NCBI GenBank assembly: GCA_964229355.1
Contig: CAXRDE010000023.1
Coordinates: forward strand, 248,001 to 312,000
Direction: 5' to 3'
From: CAXRDE01 sp964229355
GTDB taxonomy: Bacteria; Cyanobacteriota; Sericytochromatia; UBA7694
DNA: 64,000 nt
Shown here: positions 42,139 to 50,396 of the stretch, piece after piece
Layout: every line of letters starts with the position of its first letter
Numbering within the stretch: the stretch's first letter is position 1
Notes under the pieces: generated by a model
What the model was told of the DNA's origin: nothing
What the model saw: only the letters and a program-made list of their open reading frames with translations
The model's database searches: none
Made by a program: the position numbers and the translations under genes

Positions 42139-43455
42139 ATGCAAGCCCAATTGCTCCTACTGGTGGGAACCAACCCACTGCCCGCCTATGTGGTGGCCTG
42201 CTACTTCTTACAACACGAAGAGGTCAATAAGGTGTGGCTATTGTATTCTGAGGCGGGCCCACAACAGGTCAGTACCCGCCAACAGGCCCTACAGATCTCG
42301 CAATGCCTAAAAGAACGTTTCGGGGGACAGGTGCTGCTGCATCCCATCCGCGATATTCGCACCGCCCCCAGCATTCAAGAAGACATGCGCCTGCTCATGC
42401 CCAGTCTGGGTCAAAAAACCCCGGTGTATTTTAACTACTCTGGCGGCACCAAACCCATGGCCCTTCATGCTTACCGCATGCTTGAGCAGTGGGTACCCAA
42501 CCAGGTGAGCTTTTCGTACTTAGACGGCCGCCGCTTTCAATTGGTACACGACGTCAGCGGTCTGCCCATGCACGATCGTCCGCTGCGAGAACTGGTGCAA
42601 TTGTCCTTTAAAGAGCTGATTGCCCTACACCAGTTTGAGTTGTACACCCCTTACCAGCGCTTTGTAGACCCTGTGTTTCACCCGGCTCTGAAGCAATTGC
42701 AGGTGCTGGTCAACGCCGGTCATTTAAAAGCTTTTTGGGGCACCCATTCTGACTATATCGGCTGGAGCCAGATTCGTAACCCCATGATGCAACTGACCGC
42801 AGGCGTCAACGACATTAACCGGGTCAAGTACCAAAAGATTTTGCGGCGCAACGTGCGCAAATACGGTGACCATGTGCGCGAATGCCTCAACACCTGGCAG
42901 CCCGCTTTGCCTTTTCAAGCGGTAGTAGGTTCCTTTCCGAGCACATTCTTTACCGCAGATTTTAGCTTTGAAGACTGGCCCGTGGAACAGCAGGTACTCT
43001 TTTACAACCTCATTCGCTTCTTAGATGGTCAATGGCTCGAAATGTACACCTTACAAACCCTCATTCAGGCCCTCTTAGAACTGGGGCTGAAAACAGAGTC
43101 TTGTATGGGCCTTGAATTGCGCAAACCCCACTGGGAAACCTATTTCGAAATCGATATCGCGGCTTTGATTGGTTACCAGTTGCTGGGCATTTCGTGCACC
43201 ACTTACGACGTCAAAAGTGCCTGTAAAAACAAAGGGTTTGAAATTATTCACCGAGTACGCCAGATTGGCGGCGACGAAATTCGTGAGGCCCTGAAAATGA
43301 TGCTCATCACCTGTGTGAACGCCCTCAATTGCCAGCGTTTAGAACAAGAGCTTTCCATGGCCACGGGCACGGGAAGCTCCAGCATTTTGGTGTGTGGAAT
43401 TGACGATCTGCCTCAGGAGCAGCTCAAAGCCAAAATGAAGGCTTTTTTAGGCTGA
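42139..43455 (+). CDS. Card1/Can2-like protein (CARF-type sensor with PD-(D/E)xK nuclease-like domain, DUF1887-like)
   Basis: A 438-residue protein. Residues about 3-130 resemble a CARF domain: QLLLLVGTNPLPAYVVACYF, VWLLYSEA and NYSGGTKPMALHAYR (the NxTGGTK motif of this family). Residues about 300-438 resemble a PD-(D/E)xK nuclease: GQWLEMYTLQTLIQ, YFEIDIAALIGYQLLGISC and FEIIHRVRQIGG. CARF nucleases of this type are activated by cyclic oligoadenylate from type III CRISPR. The (E/S)xK step reads SCT here, so the catalytic Lys seems lost or moved. AGGGG six bases before the ATG supports the start. No CRISPR or cas gene is in the window. Confidence 0.75.
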   Translation: MQAQLLLLVGTNPLPAYVVACYFLQHEEVNKVWLLYSEAGPQQVSTRQQALQISQCLKERFGGQVLLHPIRDIRTAPSIQEDMRLLMPSLGQKTPVYFNYSGGTKPMALHAYRMLEQWVPNQVSFSYLDGRRFQLVHDVSGLPMHDRPLRELVQLSFKELIALHQFELYTPYQRFVDPVFHPALKQLQVLVNAGHLKAFWGTHSDYIGWSQIRNPMMQLTAGVNDINRVKYQKILRRNVRKYGDHVRECLNTWQPALPFQAVVGSFPSTFFTADFSFEDWPVEQQVLFYNLIRFLDGQWLEMYTLQTLIQALLELGLKTESCMGLELRKPHWETYFEIDIAALIGYQLLGISCTTYDVKSACKNKGFEIIHRVRQIGGDEIREALKMMLITCVNALNCQRLEQELSMATGTGSSSILVCGIDDLPQEQLKAKMKAFLG

Positions 43456-43466
43456 TTGCCCGTTGC

Positions 43467-44024
43467 TTACTGTTTTTGCGCGTAGGCTTCCACCGCCCGC
43501 AGGATATCAGGAATAGTACGTTTAGAGCCTTCCTGAATCATGGCCTGGGGAATAAAGGGAATTCCCGGATCCGTTTGCAAGCGGTACTGCACCAGTGTGC
43601 CTTTGCCCTGAGGCGAGATTTTCCAACGCCCCGCCGTGGACTTAAGCGAACCCTGCAGCATTTTCCACTCGATGGTGCCCGCCTTTTTATTGGCCACATA
43701 ACGATTGGTGTACCAGGTGCCGTTCATGGGAAAGGGCAAATCCAGTTTCATGGTGGCAATGGTAACATTGCCCTGGCGGCGGTCAATGCGGCATGAGGCC
43801 ACCCGCGGCAGAAACTTAGGGTAAGCCTCATACTGGCTAATGGTCTGCCAGACCTGTTCCGGGCTGGCCTCCAGATAAGCGTTGGCCACAATGGTTTTGA
43901 GCTGATGCTTCCCCGGATCCGTGATTTTGATATCCATTAAACGGGCCGCAAAACTGGCCTGAGGCATACCCAAAGTGAGCCCCAGACCCAAAGCGAGTGC
44001 CAAAAGCTGTCTTGTGTTGTACAC
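43467..44024 (-). CDS. Exported SRPBCC / START-like (polyketide cyclase-type) protein
   Basis: A 185-residue protein with a signal peptide (residues 1-26, ending ASFAARL) and an SRPBCC helix-grip fold: EASPEQVWQTISQYEAYPKFLPRV, TLVQYRLQTDPGIPFIPQAM. Such domains bind lipids or hydrophobic ligands, here in the periplasm. GTG start, 3 bp behind dnaB with no strong ribosome site, so probably translated by coupling. It converges with the CARF gene (11 bp). The ligand is unknown. Confidence 0.8.
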   Translation of the reverse strand: MYNTRQLLALALGLGLTLGMPQASFAARLMDIKITDPGKHQLKTIVANAYLEASPEQVWQTISQYEAYPKFLPRVASCRIDRRQGNVTIATMKLDLPFPMNGTWYTNRYVANKKAGTIEWKMLQGSLKSTAGRWKISPQGKGTLVQYRLQTDPGIPFIPQAMIQEGSKRTIPDILRAVEAYAQKQ

Positions 44025-44027
44025 CGT

Positions 44028-45386
44028 TTACACCGCCAACAAATTGCCAAACTTGGTTAAGCTGGCTTCAAAGTAGAGGCGAATGGGGCCTGTGGGACCG
44101 TGACGGTGCTTGGCCACAATCAATTCGGCGGTGTTTTTGTCATTAGAGTCCGGGTTATAGTACTCGTCGCGGTACAAGAACATCACCACGTCTGCGTCCT
44201 GCTCAATTGCGCCTGATTCGCGTAAATCCGAGAGCATGGGCCGTTTATTGGTCCGGCTTTCCACCGCCCGGCTGAGCTGACTCAAGGCCACCACAGGCAC
44301 GTCTAACTCACGGGCCAATTGCTTCAGCGAGCGAGAGATTTTTGAAATTTCCTGCTGGCGGTTTTCGCCGCTCCCGGTTTCCATGAGCTGTAAATAGTCA
44401 ATCATAATTAAACCGAGGTCTTTTTTCTCGGCCTTGAGACGGCGGCACTTGGCACGAATTTCGCCGGGCGTCGCCATACTGGAATCATCAATGTACACCG
44501 GGGCATCAGACAGTTTGGCAATGGCGTTGGAAAGACTTTGCCACTCATCGGTGTGCAGGGTGCCTGAGCGAAGAGCGCGGGAGTTCATGCCGGATTCCAT
44601 GCACAACATCCGGGTAATGAGCTGCTCTTTGGACATCTCCAGGTTAAAAATAGCCACCGGCTTGTTCAATTGCGTGGCCATATTTAAACCAATGTTTAAA
44701 GCCAAAGCCGTCTTACCCATGGCGGGTCGGGCCGCCAGAATGATCAGGTCGGAAGGACCAAAACCACCGCCCAACATGGTATTGAGATCAGTAAATCCGG
44801 TGGACATGTTTTTACGCATGAGGGATTCAGGATCATTGTAGCCGCGCTCCAACTCTTCGAACAAATGCCAGAGACCGGATTGAATGTGTTCTAAACCGCC
44901 GCTGAGCTTGTGTTGACCAATCTCAAACACCAACTGCTCTGCCTGGTTCAGGATATGGGACATATCCATTTCATCTTGCTGGTAGCCCATTTCGACAATT
45001 TTGGTCCCGGCCCGAATCAGCTTACGCAAAATGGCGTAACGTTCAACGATTTGGGCGTAGTACTCAATATTCGCCGTGGTGGGAATACTGTGCACCAGGT
45101 TCATAATATATGAACTGCCCCCCACGCGGTCGAGCTCTTCTTTGGCTCTCAGGCTATCGGTGATCGAGATAAAGTCAACGGGTTGCCCCTTACTAAACAG
45201 ATCGCGAATGTGGCCAAAGATCACCGTGTGGGCAGGGATATAAAAATAGTCAGGCTCAATTAACTGAATGACACGGGTTAAGGCGTCTCCGTCTAAGATC
45301 ATCCCCCCCAGAACAGCCACTTCGGCATCTTTGTTATGGGGGGGAATTCTTTCAATTAAAGAAACCGCAGGATCCGAGTTTGCCAA
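44028..45386 (-). CDS. dnaB: Replicative DNA helicase
   Basis: A 452-residue hexameric helicase that unwinds DNA at the replication fork. It has the N-terminal interaction domain (PPHNKDAEVAVLGGMIL), linker helix, Walker A AARPAMGKTALALNIG, Walker B-like LIMIDYLQLM, VVALSQLSRAVE and DLRESGAIEQDADVVMFLYR. Length is normal and no intein is present. The start is TTG at 45384-45386, four bases after the rplI stop; the next in-frame ATG lies 28 codons in, inside conserved sequence, so TTG is probably right. The rplI-dnaB order is common in bacteria. Confidence 0.96.
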   Translation of the reverse strand: MANSDPAVSLIERIPPHNKDAEVAVLGGMILDGDALTRVIQLIEPDYFYIPAHTVIFGHIRDLFSKGQPVDFISITDSLRAKEELDRVGGSSYIMNLVHSIPTTANIEYYAQIVERYAILRKLIRAGTKIVEMGYQQDEMDMSHILNQAEQLVFEIGQHKLSGGLEHIQSGLWHLFEELERGYNDPESLMRKNMSTGFTDLNTMLGGGFGPSDLIILAARPAMGKTALALNIGLNMATQLNKPVAIFNLEMSKEQLITRMLCMESGMNSRALRSGTLHTDEWQSLSNAIAKLSDAPVYIDDSSMATPGEIRAKCRRLKAEKKDLGLIMIDYLQLMETGSGENRQQEISKISRSLKQLARELDVPVVALSQLSRAVESRTNKRPMLSDLRESGAIEQDADVVMFLYRDEYYNPDSNDKNTAELIVAKHRHGPTGPIRLYFEASLTKFGNLLAV

Positions 45387-45390
45387 GGAT

Positions 45391-45852
45391 CTAGGCTTCG
45401 GCTTCTTCTTCGCCCTGCACGTCGATGGTCAGGGTGGCCACGATCTCAGGGTGAACTTTAACGGTGGCTTCATAGGTGCCAACGCTGCGGATGGGGGTTT
45501 TGATTTCAATCACGCGACGGTTCACTTCGATATTGTGCTGTTCTTTTAAGAGTTCAGCAATTTCTTTGTTGGTGACAGAACCGTACAGACGGCCTTCTTC
45601 ACCCACGTGAGCGTCTACTTTCAGGGTTAACTGGCTCAGTTTATCAGCGTAAGCCTGGGCTTGTTCCCGCGCAGCAGCTTCTTTTTTAGCCAGGGCTTTT
45701 TTACGATCTTCGTAGTGGGTCATAACGTTTTTGGTGGCACGTACCGCAATATTGTTGGGGATCAGGTAATTGCGTGCATAACCTTCAGAAACTTCGATTA
45801 AAGAGCCGTTTACACCCAGCTCGGTATGATCTTTCGTTAAAATAACTTTCAT
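45391..45852 (-). CDS. rplI: Ribosomal protein bL9
   Basis: A 153-residue 50S subunit protein that binds 23S rRNA with its N-terminal domain (MKVILTKDHTELGVNGSLIEVSEGYARNYLIP), followed by the long connecting helix (about 41-75) and the C-terminal domain (GRLYGSVTNKEIAELL). AAAGGA eight bases before the ATG. A strong extended -10 promoter lies about 67 bases upstream. rpsF, ssb and rpsR, often upstream in other bacteria, are absent here. Confidence 0.97.
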   Translation of the reverse strand: MKVILTKDHTELGVNGSLIEVSEGYARNYLIPNNIAVRATKNVMTHYEDRKKALAKKEAAAREQAQAYADKLSQLTLKVDAHVGEEGRLYGSVTNKEIAELLKEQHNIEVNRRVIEIKTPIRSVGTYEATVKVHPEIVATLTIDVQGEEEAEA

Positions 45853-45918
45853 AGATAGTGTCCTTTCAGAATCAAAGACAGGGGCTGTTACAGCAGAGGG
45901 CCTGCTTTGCGTTTTTTC

Positions 45919-45927
45919 ATTATAACA
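45919..45927 (-). promoter_or_regulatory. Extended -10 promoter of rplI-dnaB
   Basis: Minus strand TGTTATAAT, a perfect extended -10 without a good -35. It gives a leader of about 60 bases containing short inverted repeats before the rplI ribosome site. Confidence 0.6.
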
Positions 45928-45933
45928 AGATTA

Positions 45934-45968
45934 AGACAAATGCCGAGGGGATAGAACGGCTCGGCATT
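45934..45968 (-). terminator. Terminator of the SLH-porin gene
   Basis: A 9-bp stem (AATGCCGAG with CTCGGCATT; 45939-45947 and 45960-45968) and a 12-base loop, followed on the minus strand by the T-rich run TTTGTCTTAATCTT. It lies just after the porin stop and just before the rplI promoter. Confidence 0.6.
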
Positions 45969-46001
45969 GAATTTACCTTTGCATTTGTCTTTTAGACGAA
46001 C

Positions 46002-47546
46002 CTAGAAATAAAATTCCGAGGAAATGGCAAAGGTGGTTTTATCAAACTTTTCATCACCCACTACACCGTTCAAAAAGACTTTTTGGCGGTGTCCCAGCTC
46101 AAGGGTTAGGTTGGGAATAATGGGGTTATCATAAGACATTTGCACCAGGAAACCAGCCAAATCACCCACTTCATCAGAGGAGCCTTCAAAAATTTGACCG
46201 TTTTGCACGGTAAAGGGTGATTGAATGGCAAACAGGAAGGAAGGAATGGCGGTATCACTCCATTCGGGATTGATATCTTTTAAGTTCGCTGGACTCGAAA
46301 GATAGACACCCGCATAAATTTGTTCGTAGGTTTTTTCACTGACGTACTTACCTGAACCCCCCAGGTTAAAGCCACCCAACCTAAAGTTGGTATTGGCAGA
46401 GGCCCCGCGGAAGTTAAACTCGTTAGAAAGCCCCCGGAAGGTGGCTTGCATCCCCAGACCAATATCGGGGGTTCCCAGCTCCAACATGGCAGTGTGGTTA
46501 TTCAGGGTATCCAGTACAGCATCCCCGAAGAACATGGCCTGGTCAGCCTCTGAGATCAACTTAATTTTAAAGAGATCATTAAAGAAGTTCATTCCCACCT
46601 GGGCATAAAAGATATCTGGACTCGCAGCCACTGCTCCGTTGAAGAAGCCTTCGTTAAAAGAAGAGCCCGCAATAAAACTGCGTGAGAAGCGAATACCATG
46701 GGTTCCACTCAACAGGTTGGGCGAAGCATTTGAAACGGCGTCAGCATCCAAACGAAAAATAATACTGGAATCAAACTGATGGGGGATACCCATATAGGGC
46801 GTAATCAGGTTGTTAGACCCCATATAACCGAACTTCACCCGAGGATTTAAAAAGGTATTTTGCACCTGGTGATCGAACCAGGCCTGAGCAAAGCCCACGT
46901 CAACAGACTTGTTTTCTTTGAGTTCGTCTTTGTCGTTTTTCTCTTGAATAGAACTGAAGTTGCCCGTTAAGGTAGAGCGAATGGTGGTATTTTCAGCAGC
47001 GGCAATCCGCATGCTCAGGTTGTAGTTGGTGTAATAACCGGGACGGAAGTTATCCTGGAAGTTGTCTTCTACCGCCAGCGCAATACGGCCACCAAAACGT
47101 ACAGAACCCAGATCTTCTTTCAGTTTCTTGAGAGATTTCTCAAGCTCTTGAATTTTTTCTGTGTTTTCACCCTGCTGCTTTTTAAAGGTTTCAATCTCTT
47201 GCTGGAATTCTTCAGTCAAGGCCTTCATGGTTTTTAAATCTTCAAGGGTGACGTTGCCGATCCGGCGGGTTAAGTCTTCCACTTGAGACAATTGCAACAT
47301 GACCTTATAAAAAGCGGCAGCCGCTTCGTAACGGGAGATGCTTCGTGTGCCTTTAAAGGTTTGATCAGGAAACCCCGACATCACCCCATACTTTTCGACC
47401 AGATCGCGCACAGCCATGGCGGCCCAATGCTCTGCGGGTACATCTCCAAAAGCTGAGGTTTGGCTTTGTGCCACGGCCTGCGACGCAAGACCAACAAATA
47501 AGCTTGCACTTAGCAGAGCTGTAAAAGTATGTTTTAAAATACGCAA
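46002..47546 (-). CDS. SLH-domain outer-membrane porin
   Basis: A 514-residue protein: signal peptide (cleavage after AVAQS), one SLH domain (FGDVPAEHWAAMAVRDLVEKYGVMSG, about 33-85), a periplasmic coiled coil (about 95-150, FKKQQGENTEKIQELEKSLKKL) and a beta-barrel ending in Phe (ISSEFYF). This is the plan of cyanobacterial SLH porins and of OmpM in Negativicutes, where the SLH part grips peptidoglycan-bound polymers and tethers the outer membrane. TTG start at 47544-47546, supported by AAGGAG nine bases upstream; there is no ATG nearby. It has its own promoter and terminator. Confidence 0.9.
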   Translation of the reverse strand: MRILKHTFTALLSASLFVGLASQAVAQSQTSAFGDVPAEHWAAMAVRDLVEKYGVMSGFPDQTFKGTRSISRYEAAAAFYKVMLQLSQVEDLTRRIGNVTLEDLKTMKALTEEFQQEIETFKKQQGENTEKIQELEKSLKKLKEDLGSVRFGGRIALAVEDNFQDNFRPGYYTNYNLSMRIAAAENTTIRSTLTGNFSSIQEKNDKDELKENKSVDVGFAQAWFDHQVQNTFLNPRVKFGYMGSNNLITPYMGIPHQFDSSIIFRLDADAVSNASPNLLSGTHGIRFSRSFIAGSSFNEGFFNGAVAASPDIFYAQVGMNFFNDLFKIKLISEADQAMFFGDAVLDTLNNHTAMLELGTPDIGLGMQATFRGLSNEFNFRGASANTNFRLGGFNLGGSGKYVSEKTYEQIYAGVYLSSPANLKDINPEWSDTAIPSFLFAIQSPFTVQNGQIFEGSSDEVGDLAGFLVQMSYDNPIIPNLTLELGHRQKVFLNGVVGDEKFDKTTFAISSEFYF

Positions 47547-47573
47547 CGGTTTATGCTCCTTACCCTAGGGTGA

Positions 47574-47601
47574 ATTTTATTAATGAATGTTTAGGATTCA
47601 A
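47574..47601 (-). promoter_or_regulatory. Promoter of the SLH-porin gene
   Basis: Minus strand: TTGAAT (47596-47601), a 16-bp spacer, TAAAAT (47574-47579). Downstream in the leader is the 10-bp palindrome ACCCTAGGGT (47562-47571), just before the Shine-Dalgarno sequence; it could be an operator or a small hairpin. Confidence 0.45.
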
Positions 47602-48524
47602 TCAGTATATACTGGCGTGAGCCATTTGCGGTACTTCGGATTTTTCCCTTTAACGATATCAAAGTATGCTTCTTGCAATTGTCGCATAATCGGCCACTCG
47701 CCGTTACCAATCGGGCGTTGATCCACCATACGAATTGGAGTAACCTCCACTGCCGTCCCGGTAAAAAAGGCTTCATCAGCCAAAATCATTTGCCCCACGG
47801 TGAGCGCCTGAATATTCACTTCAAGTCCCATATCAGAGGCAATTTGAATAATACTGTCTCGGGTAATGCCTGCCAAAATGGAGGCATTAATGGGATTGGT
47901 GTATAGCACACCATTTTTGACAAGAAAAATATTTTCGCCACTGCCCTCGGCAATATCGCCATTTTCGTTTAACAAAATGGCTTCATCGTATCCCCGGTCT
48001 TTAGCGTCCATTACCGCCAACATGGAATTCAAATATTGCCCGGTGGCCTTCGCCATGACCGGAAACATTTGAGATTGGAATTTTTTCCAGCTGGTGATGC
48101 TTACGCGCACGCCTTGCTCCAAAGCGCCATCGCCCAGATAAGCGCCCCAGGGCCATGAGCCAATATGTACTTCAATGTTTTTTCGATTGGGGTAAACCCC
48201 CAACCGACCATAGCCCACAAAGGCAATGGGTCGAATGTAGCAATCTTGAAATCCATTTTCACGCACCAGGTCCACAATCGCCTGTTTGAGTTCAGGCTGG
48301 GTGTAAGGCATATCAAATTGGTACACCTTGGCGGAATCGAAAAAGCGCTCCAAATGGTCATCTAAACGGAATATCATGGGACCGTCAGGAGAGTTATAGG
48401 CGCGTATGCCCTCAAAAATGCCACTGCCGTAATGCAAGCCGTGGCTCATGACATGAATGGTGGCATCTTTCCAGGGAATGACTTTACCATTGGACCAAAT
48501 CTTGCTGTTTTCTGCAAACATCAT
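47598..48524 (-). CDS. ilvE: Branched-chain amino acid aminotransferase
   Basis: A 308-residue PLP enzyme for the last step of valine, leucine and isoleucine synthesis. Motifs: SHGLHYGSGIFEGIRAY, YIRPIAFVGYG, catalytic Lys in MAKATGQYLNSMLA, DEAILLNENGDIAEGSGENIFLV (PLP-phosphate and Glu region) and FFTGTAVEVTPI. Two adjacent ATG codons are possible starts; GGAG is four bases from the first and seven from the second (48521). An extended -10 (TGCTATATA) lies about 35 bases upstream. It is divergent from nusA. Confidence 0.95.
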   Translation of the reverse strand: MMFAENSKIWSNGKVIPWKDATIHVMSHGLHYGSGIFEGIRAYNSPDGPMIFRLDDHLERFFDSAKVYQFDMPYTQPELKQAIVDLVRENGFQDCYIRPIAFVGYGRLGVYPNRKNIEVHIGSWPWGAYLGDGALEQGVRVSITSWKKFQSQMFPVMAKATGQYLNSMLAVMDAKDRGYDEAILLNENGDIAEGSGENIFLVKNGVLYTNPINASILAGITRDSIIQIASDMGLEVNIQALTVGQMILADEAFFTGTAVEVTPIRMVDQRPIGNGEWPIMRQLQEAYFDIVKGKNPKYRKWLTPVYTD

Positions 48525-48555
48525 GAAACTCCAATTTTGAGATTGCTTTTGAGAT

Positions 48556-48566
48556 ATTATATAGCA
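48556..48566 (-). promoter_or_regulatory. Extended -10 promoter of ilvE
   Basis: The minus strand reads TGCTATATAAT, containing both an extended TGcTATATA and an overlapping TATAAT. The -35 region is weak. The leader is about 25-30 bases. Confidence 0.5.
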
Positions 48567-48613
48567 ACTTGAACTTTCTGGCTTTGTGGCCCGTGATAAA
48601 GTTCGGCGTAAAA

Positions 48614-48643
48614 TTGGTTTAAAAGAAAGATGTGCGGTATAAT
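48614..48643 (+). promoter_or_regulatory. Promoter of nusA
   Basis: TTGGTT (48614-48619), an 18-bp spacer, then a perfect TATAAT (48638-48643). It yields a leader of about 100 bases that contains a terminator-like hairpin. Confidence 0.5.
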
Positions 48644-48666
48644 AGGGAGCAATTATTTTGGGTTTT

Positions 48667-48709
48667 AATGCGCTCGTTCCGTTTCGGAGTAAGCGTCATT
48701 TTTATTTTA
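48667..48709 (+). promoter_or_regulatory. Terminator-like hairpin in the nusA leader (candidate attenuator)
   Basis: AATGCGCT pairs with AGCGTCATT (one bulged T); inside, TCCG and CGGA form a second stem with loop TTT. The structure runs straight into a T-rich tract (TTTATTTTAT). It lies between the nusA promoter and start codon, with no plus-strand gene upstream to terminate, so it probably controls nusA read-through. NusA itself acts on intrinsic terminators, which would allow feedback. Confidence 0.5.
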
Positions 48710-48746
48710 TAAGCCCATTACCTCTAGAAAAGGCAGGCGAACAACA

Positions 48747-49904
48747 ATGAAGCTAGCAGCAAATTTTATGGAAGCAATCCGCCAAATGGAACAGGAGCGT
48801 GGTATTTCAGCGCATCATGTGATCGGCGCGATTGAGTCTGCGCTTGAAGAAACCTACAAACGAAAAATGATCGAACAAGAGAAACTCGATCGCGATTCTG
48901 AAATCTATGTGCACATCGACACCGATAAAAACGAAGTGCGCGTCAAATGGCTTAAAAATATCACTGAGGCTGCTGGTTCCATCAACGAAATCACCTTAGA
49001 AGATGCCCGCAAGAAAAGAGAAGACGCTGAAATTGGCGAACAAATGGAAGTGGAATTGCCCCTGACCTCCAAAGACTTTGAAAAGCTCACGGTTTCTTCC
49101 CGTCAGGCCATTACCCAAAAGCTACGCGAAGCCCAAAAGTTGACCGTCCTTGAAGAGTACCAGGACCGTATTGGTTCCATGGTCACCGCTACCGTACAAC
49201 GCTTAGAGAAGAAGAATGTCATCGTCAAACTAGATAACAAATCCGAATTGGTGTTACCTGCGGGCGAACAATTGCCCAAGGATCATTTTCGCTATAACGA
49301 TAAAATCCGGGTCTACCTGGCGGAAATCCGTGAAAACAACAGAACCCCTTATATTCTCATTTCTCGGAGTCATGCCGGCCTTGTGAAATGCCTCTTTGAA
49401 GTGGAAATCCCTGAGGTAGCCGACGGCACAGTGCAGATCAAGTCCATTGCCCGCGACGCTGGATTCCGCACAAAGATTGCAGTACACTCTCTCAAAAGCA
49501 ATGTGGATCCCGTGGGAGCTTGTATTGGCTCACGGGGTTCTCGCATTCATCCCATTATCGACGAGTTAAAGGGCGAAAAAATTGATGTGGTGCGCTGGAG
49601 TGAAGACATTGGGGAGTTTATTACCAACGCGCTGAGCCCTGCAAAGGTCTTTCAGGTACAGGTCAACGAAGAAGATTGCGAAGCCATTATTGTGGTGCCC
49701 GACGATCAGCTCTCTCTGGCCATTGGTCGCGAAGGCCAAAACGTACGCCTGGCCGCTCAGCTTACCCATTATCATCTGGATATCATCACCGAGAGTCAAT
49801 TGCGTCAGCAAAAGCAAGAAATTCAGCAAGCCATGCAAGAGCAATTTTACGATGATGAAGAAGCGGGCGAAGAAGAAGACAACACCGCCTCTGAAGAAGA
49901 ATGA
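48747..49904 (+). CDS. nusA: Transcription termination/antitermination factor NusA
   Basis: A 385-residue RNA polymerase-binding protein. N-terminal domain (about 1-130), S1 domain (about 135-200, IGSMVTATVQRLEKKNVIVKL), KH1 (about 230-300) and KH2 with CIGSRGSRIHPIIDELKGEK and LAIGREGQNVRLAAQL. The acidic tail (EEAGEEEDN) replaces the C-terminal repeats of some bacteria, which is normal for this length. Its stop overlaps the ylxR start (ATGA). rimP, which usually precedes nusA, is absent; the upstream neighbour is divergent ilvE. Confidence 0.96.
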   Translation: MKLAANFMEAIRQMEQERGISAHHVIGAIESALEETYKRKMIEQEKLDRDSEIYVHIDTDKNEVRVKWLKNITEAAGSINEITLEDARKKREDAEIGEQMEVELPLTSKDFEKLTVSSRQAITQKLREAQKLTVLEEYQDRIGSMVTATVQRLEKKNVIVKLDNKSELVLPAGEQLPKDHFRYNDKIRVYLAEIRENNRTPYILISRSHAGLVKCLFEVEIPEVADGTVQIKSIARDAGFRTKIAVHSLKSNVDPVGACIGSRGSRIHPIIDELKGEKIDVVRWSEDIGEFITNALSPAKVFQVQVNEEDCEAIIVVPDDQLSLAIGREGQNVRLAAQLTHYHLDIITESQLRQQKQEIQQAMQEQFYDDEEAGEEEDNTASEEE

Positions 49905-50200
49905 AAAAGCATATGCGGCGTTGTGCCCAATGCCGCACCCTGACAGATCGCCAGTTTCTCATGCAAATCAAGCATGTAGAAACTGGCTTTGTCTTCACAT
50001 CTCCCCAGCAATTTATCGCTGGCCGGAGCATCTATCTCTGTCAAGACATCAATTGTTGGAAAAAAGCAGCAAAAAACAAAGGGATTTTAAAGGGCGCTCA
50101 CCGCGCACATCGAGAGGCCTGGGTGCATTTTTGTCTGCATGAGCCCTTGCCCCTTGAAGAACCCCAGGCTCAGAAAACACCCGCTCGCCTGTACATATAA
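49901..50200 (+). CDS. ylxR: YlxR/RnpM family RNA-binding protein
   Basis: A 99-residue protein with the YlxR pattern: RRCAQCRTLTDR near the N-terminus, GRSIYLCQDINCWKKAAKNKGI in the middle. Such proteins bind nucleic acid; the Bacillus member is reported as an RNase P modulator. The Cys pairs (CAQC and C...C) may bind zinc, though many homologues keep only some of them. The ATG overlaps the nusA stop (49901-49904), the usual nusA-ylxR linkage. The last 20 residues are Pro/Gln-rich and probably disordered. Confidence 0.9.
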   Translation: MKKHMRRCAQCRTLTDRQFLMQIKHVETGFVFTSPQQFIAGRSIYLCQDINCWKKAAKNKGILKGAHRAHREAWVHFCLHEPLPLEEPQAQKTPARLYI

Positions 50201-50284
50201 AAAAGATTTGCTTGATTTTGCGAGATTTGAACAGAATCCGTGATTGCGTTTCTCGCTATCCCGTACGCTTCACCGCGTGTAACA

Positions 50285-50293
50285 TGCTATACT
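50285..50293 (+). promoter_or_regulatory. Extended -10 promoter of infB
   Basis: TGCTATACT is an extended -10 in the 225-bp gap between ylxR and infB; no good -35. It gives infB its own transcript with a leader of about 125 bases, which is unusual in a nusA-infB operon. Confidence 0.55.
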
Positions 50294-50365
50294 AGCTAAC
50301 AATCTTTGGGTATTAAATCAGAAACCAATACGTTCCAGGTTGTGTTTGCAAACTGTATGCCCTAT

Positions 50366-50385
50366 ACCTGACGCCTCTCTCAGGT
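50366..50385 (+). promoter_or_regulatory. Hairpin covering the ribosome site of the infB leader peptide
   Basis: ACCTGA (50366-50371) pairs with TCAGGT (50380-50385) across an 8-base loop. The 3' arm overlaps AGGTGA (50382-50387), the Shine-Dalgarno sequence of the leader ORF starting at 50397, so the fold could hide it. Confidence 0.45.
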
Positions 50386-50396
50386 GATGTACAACA

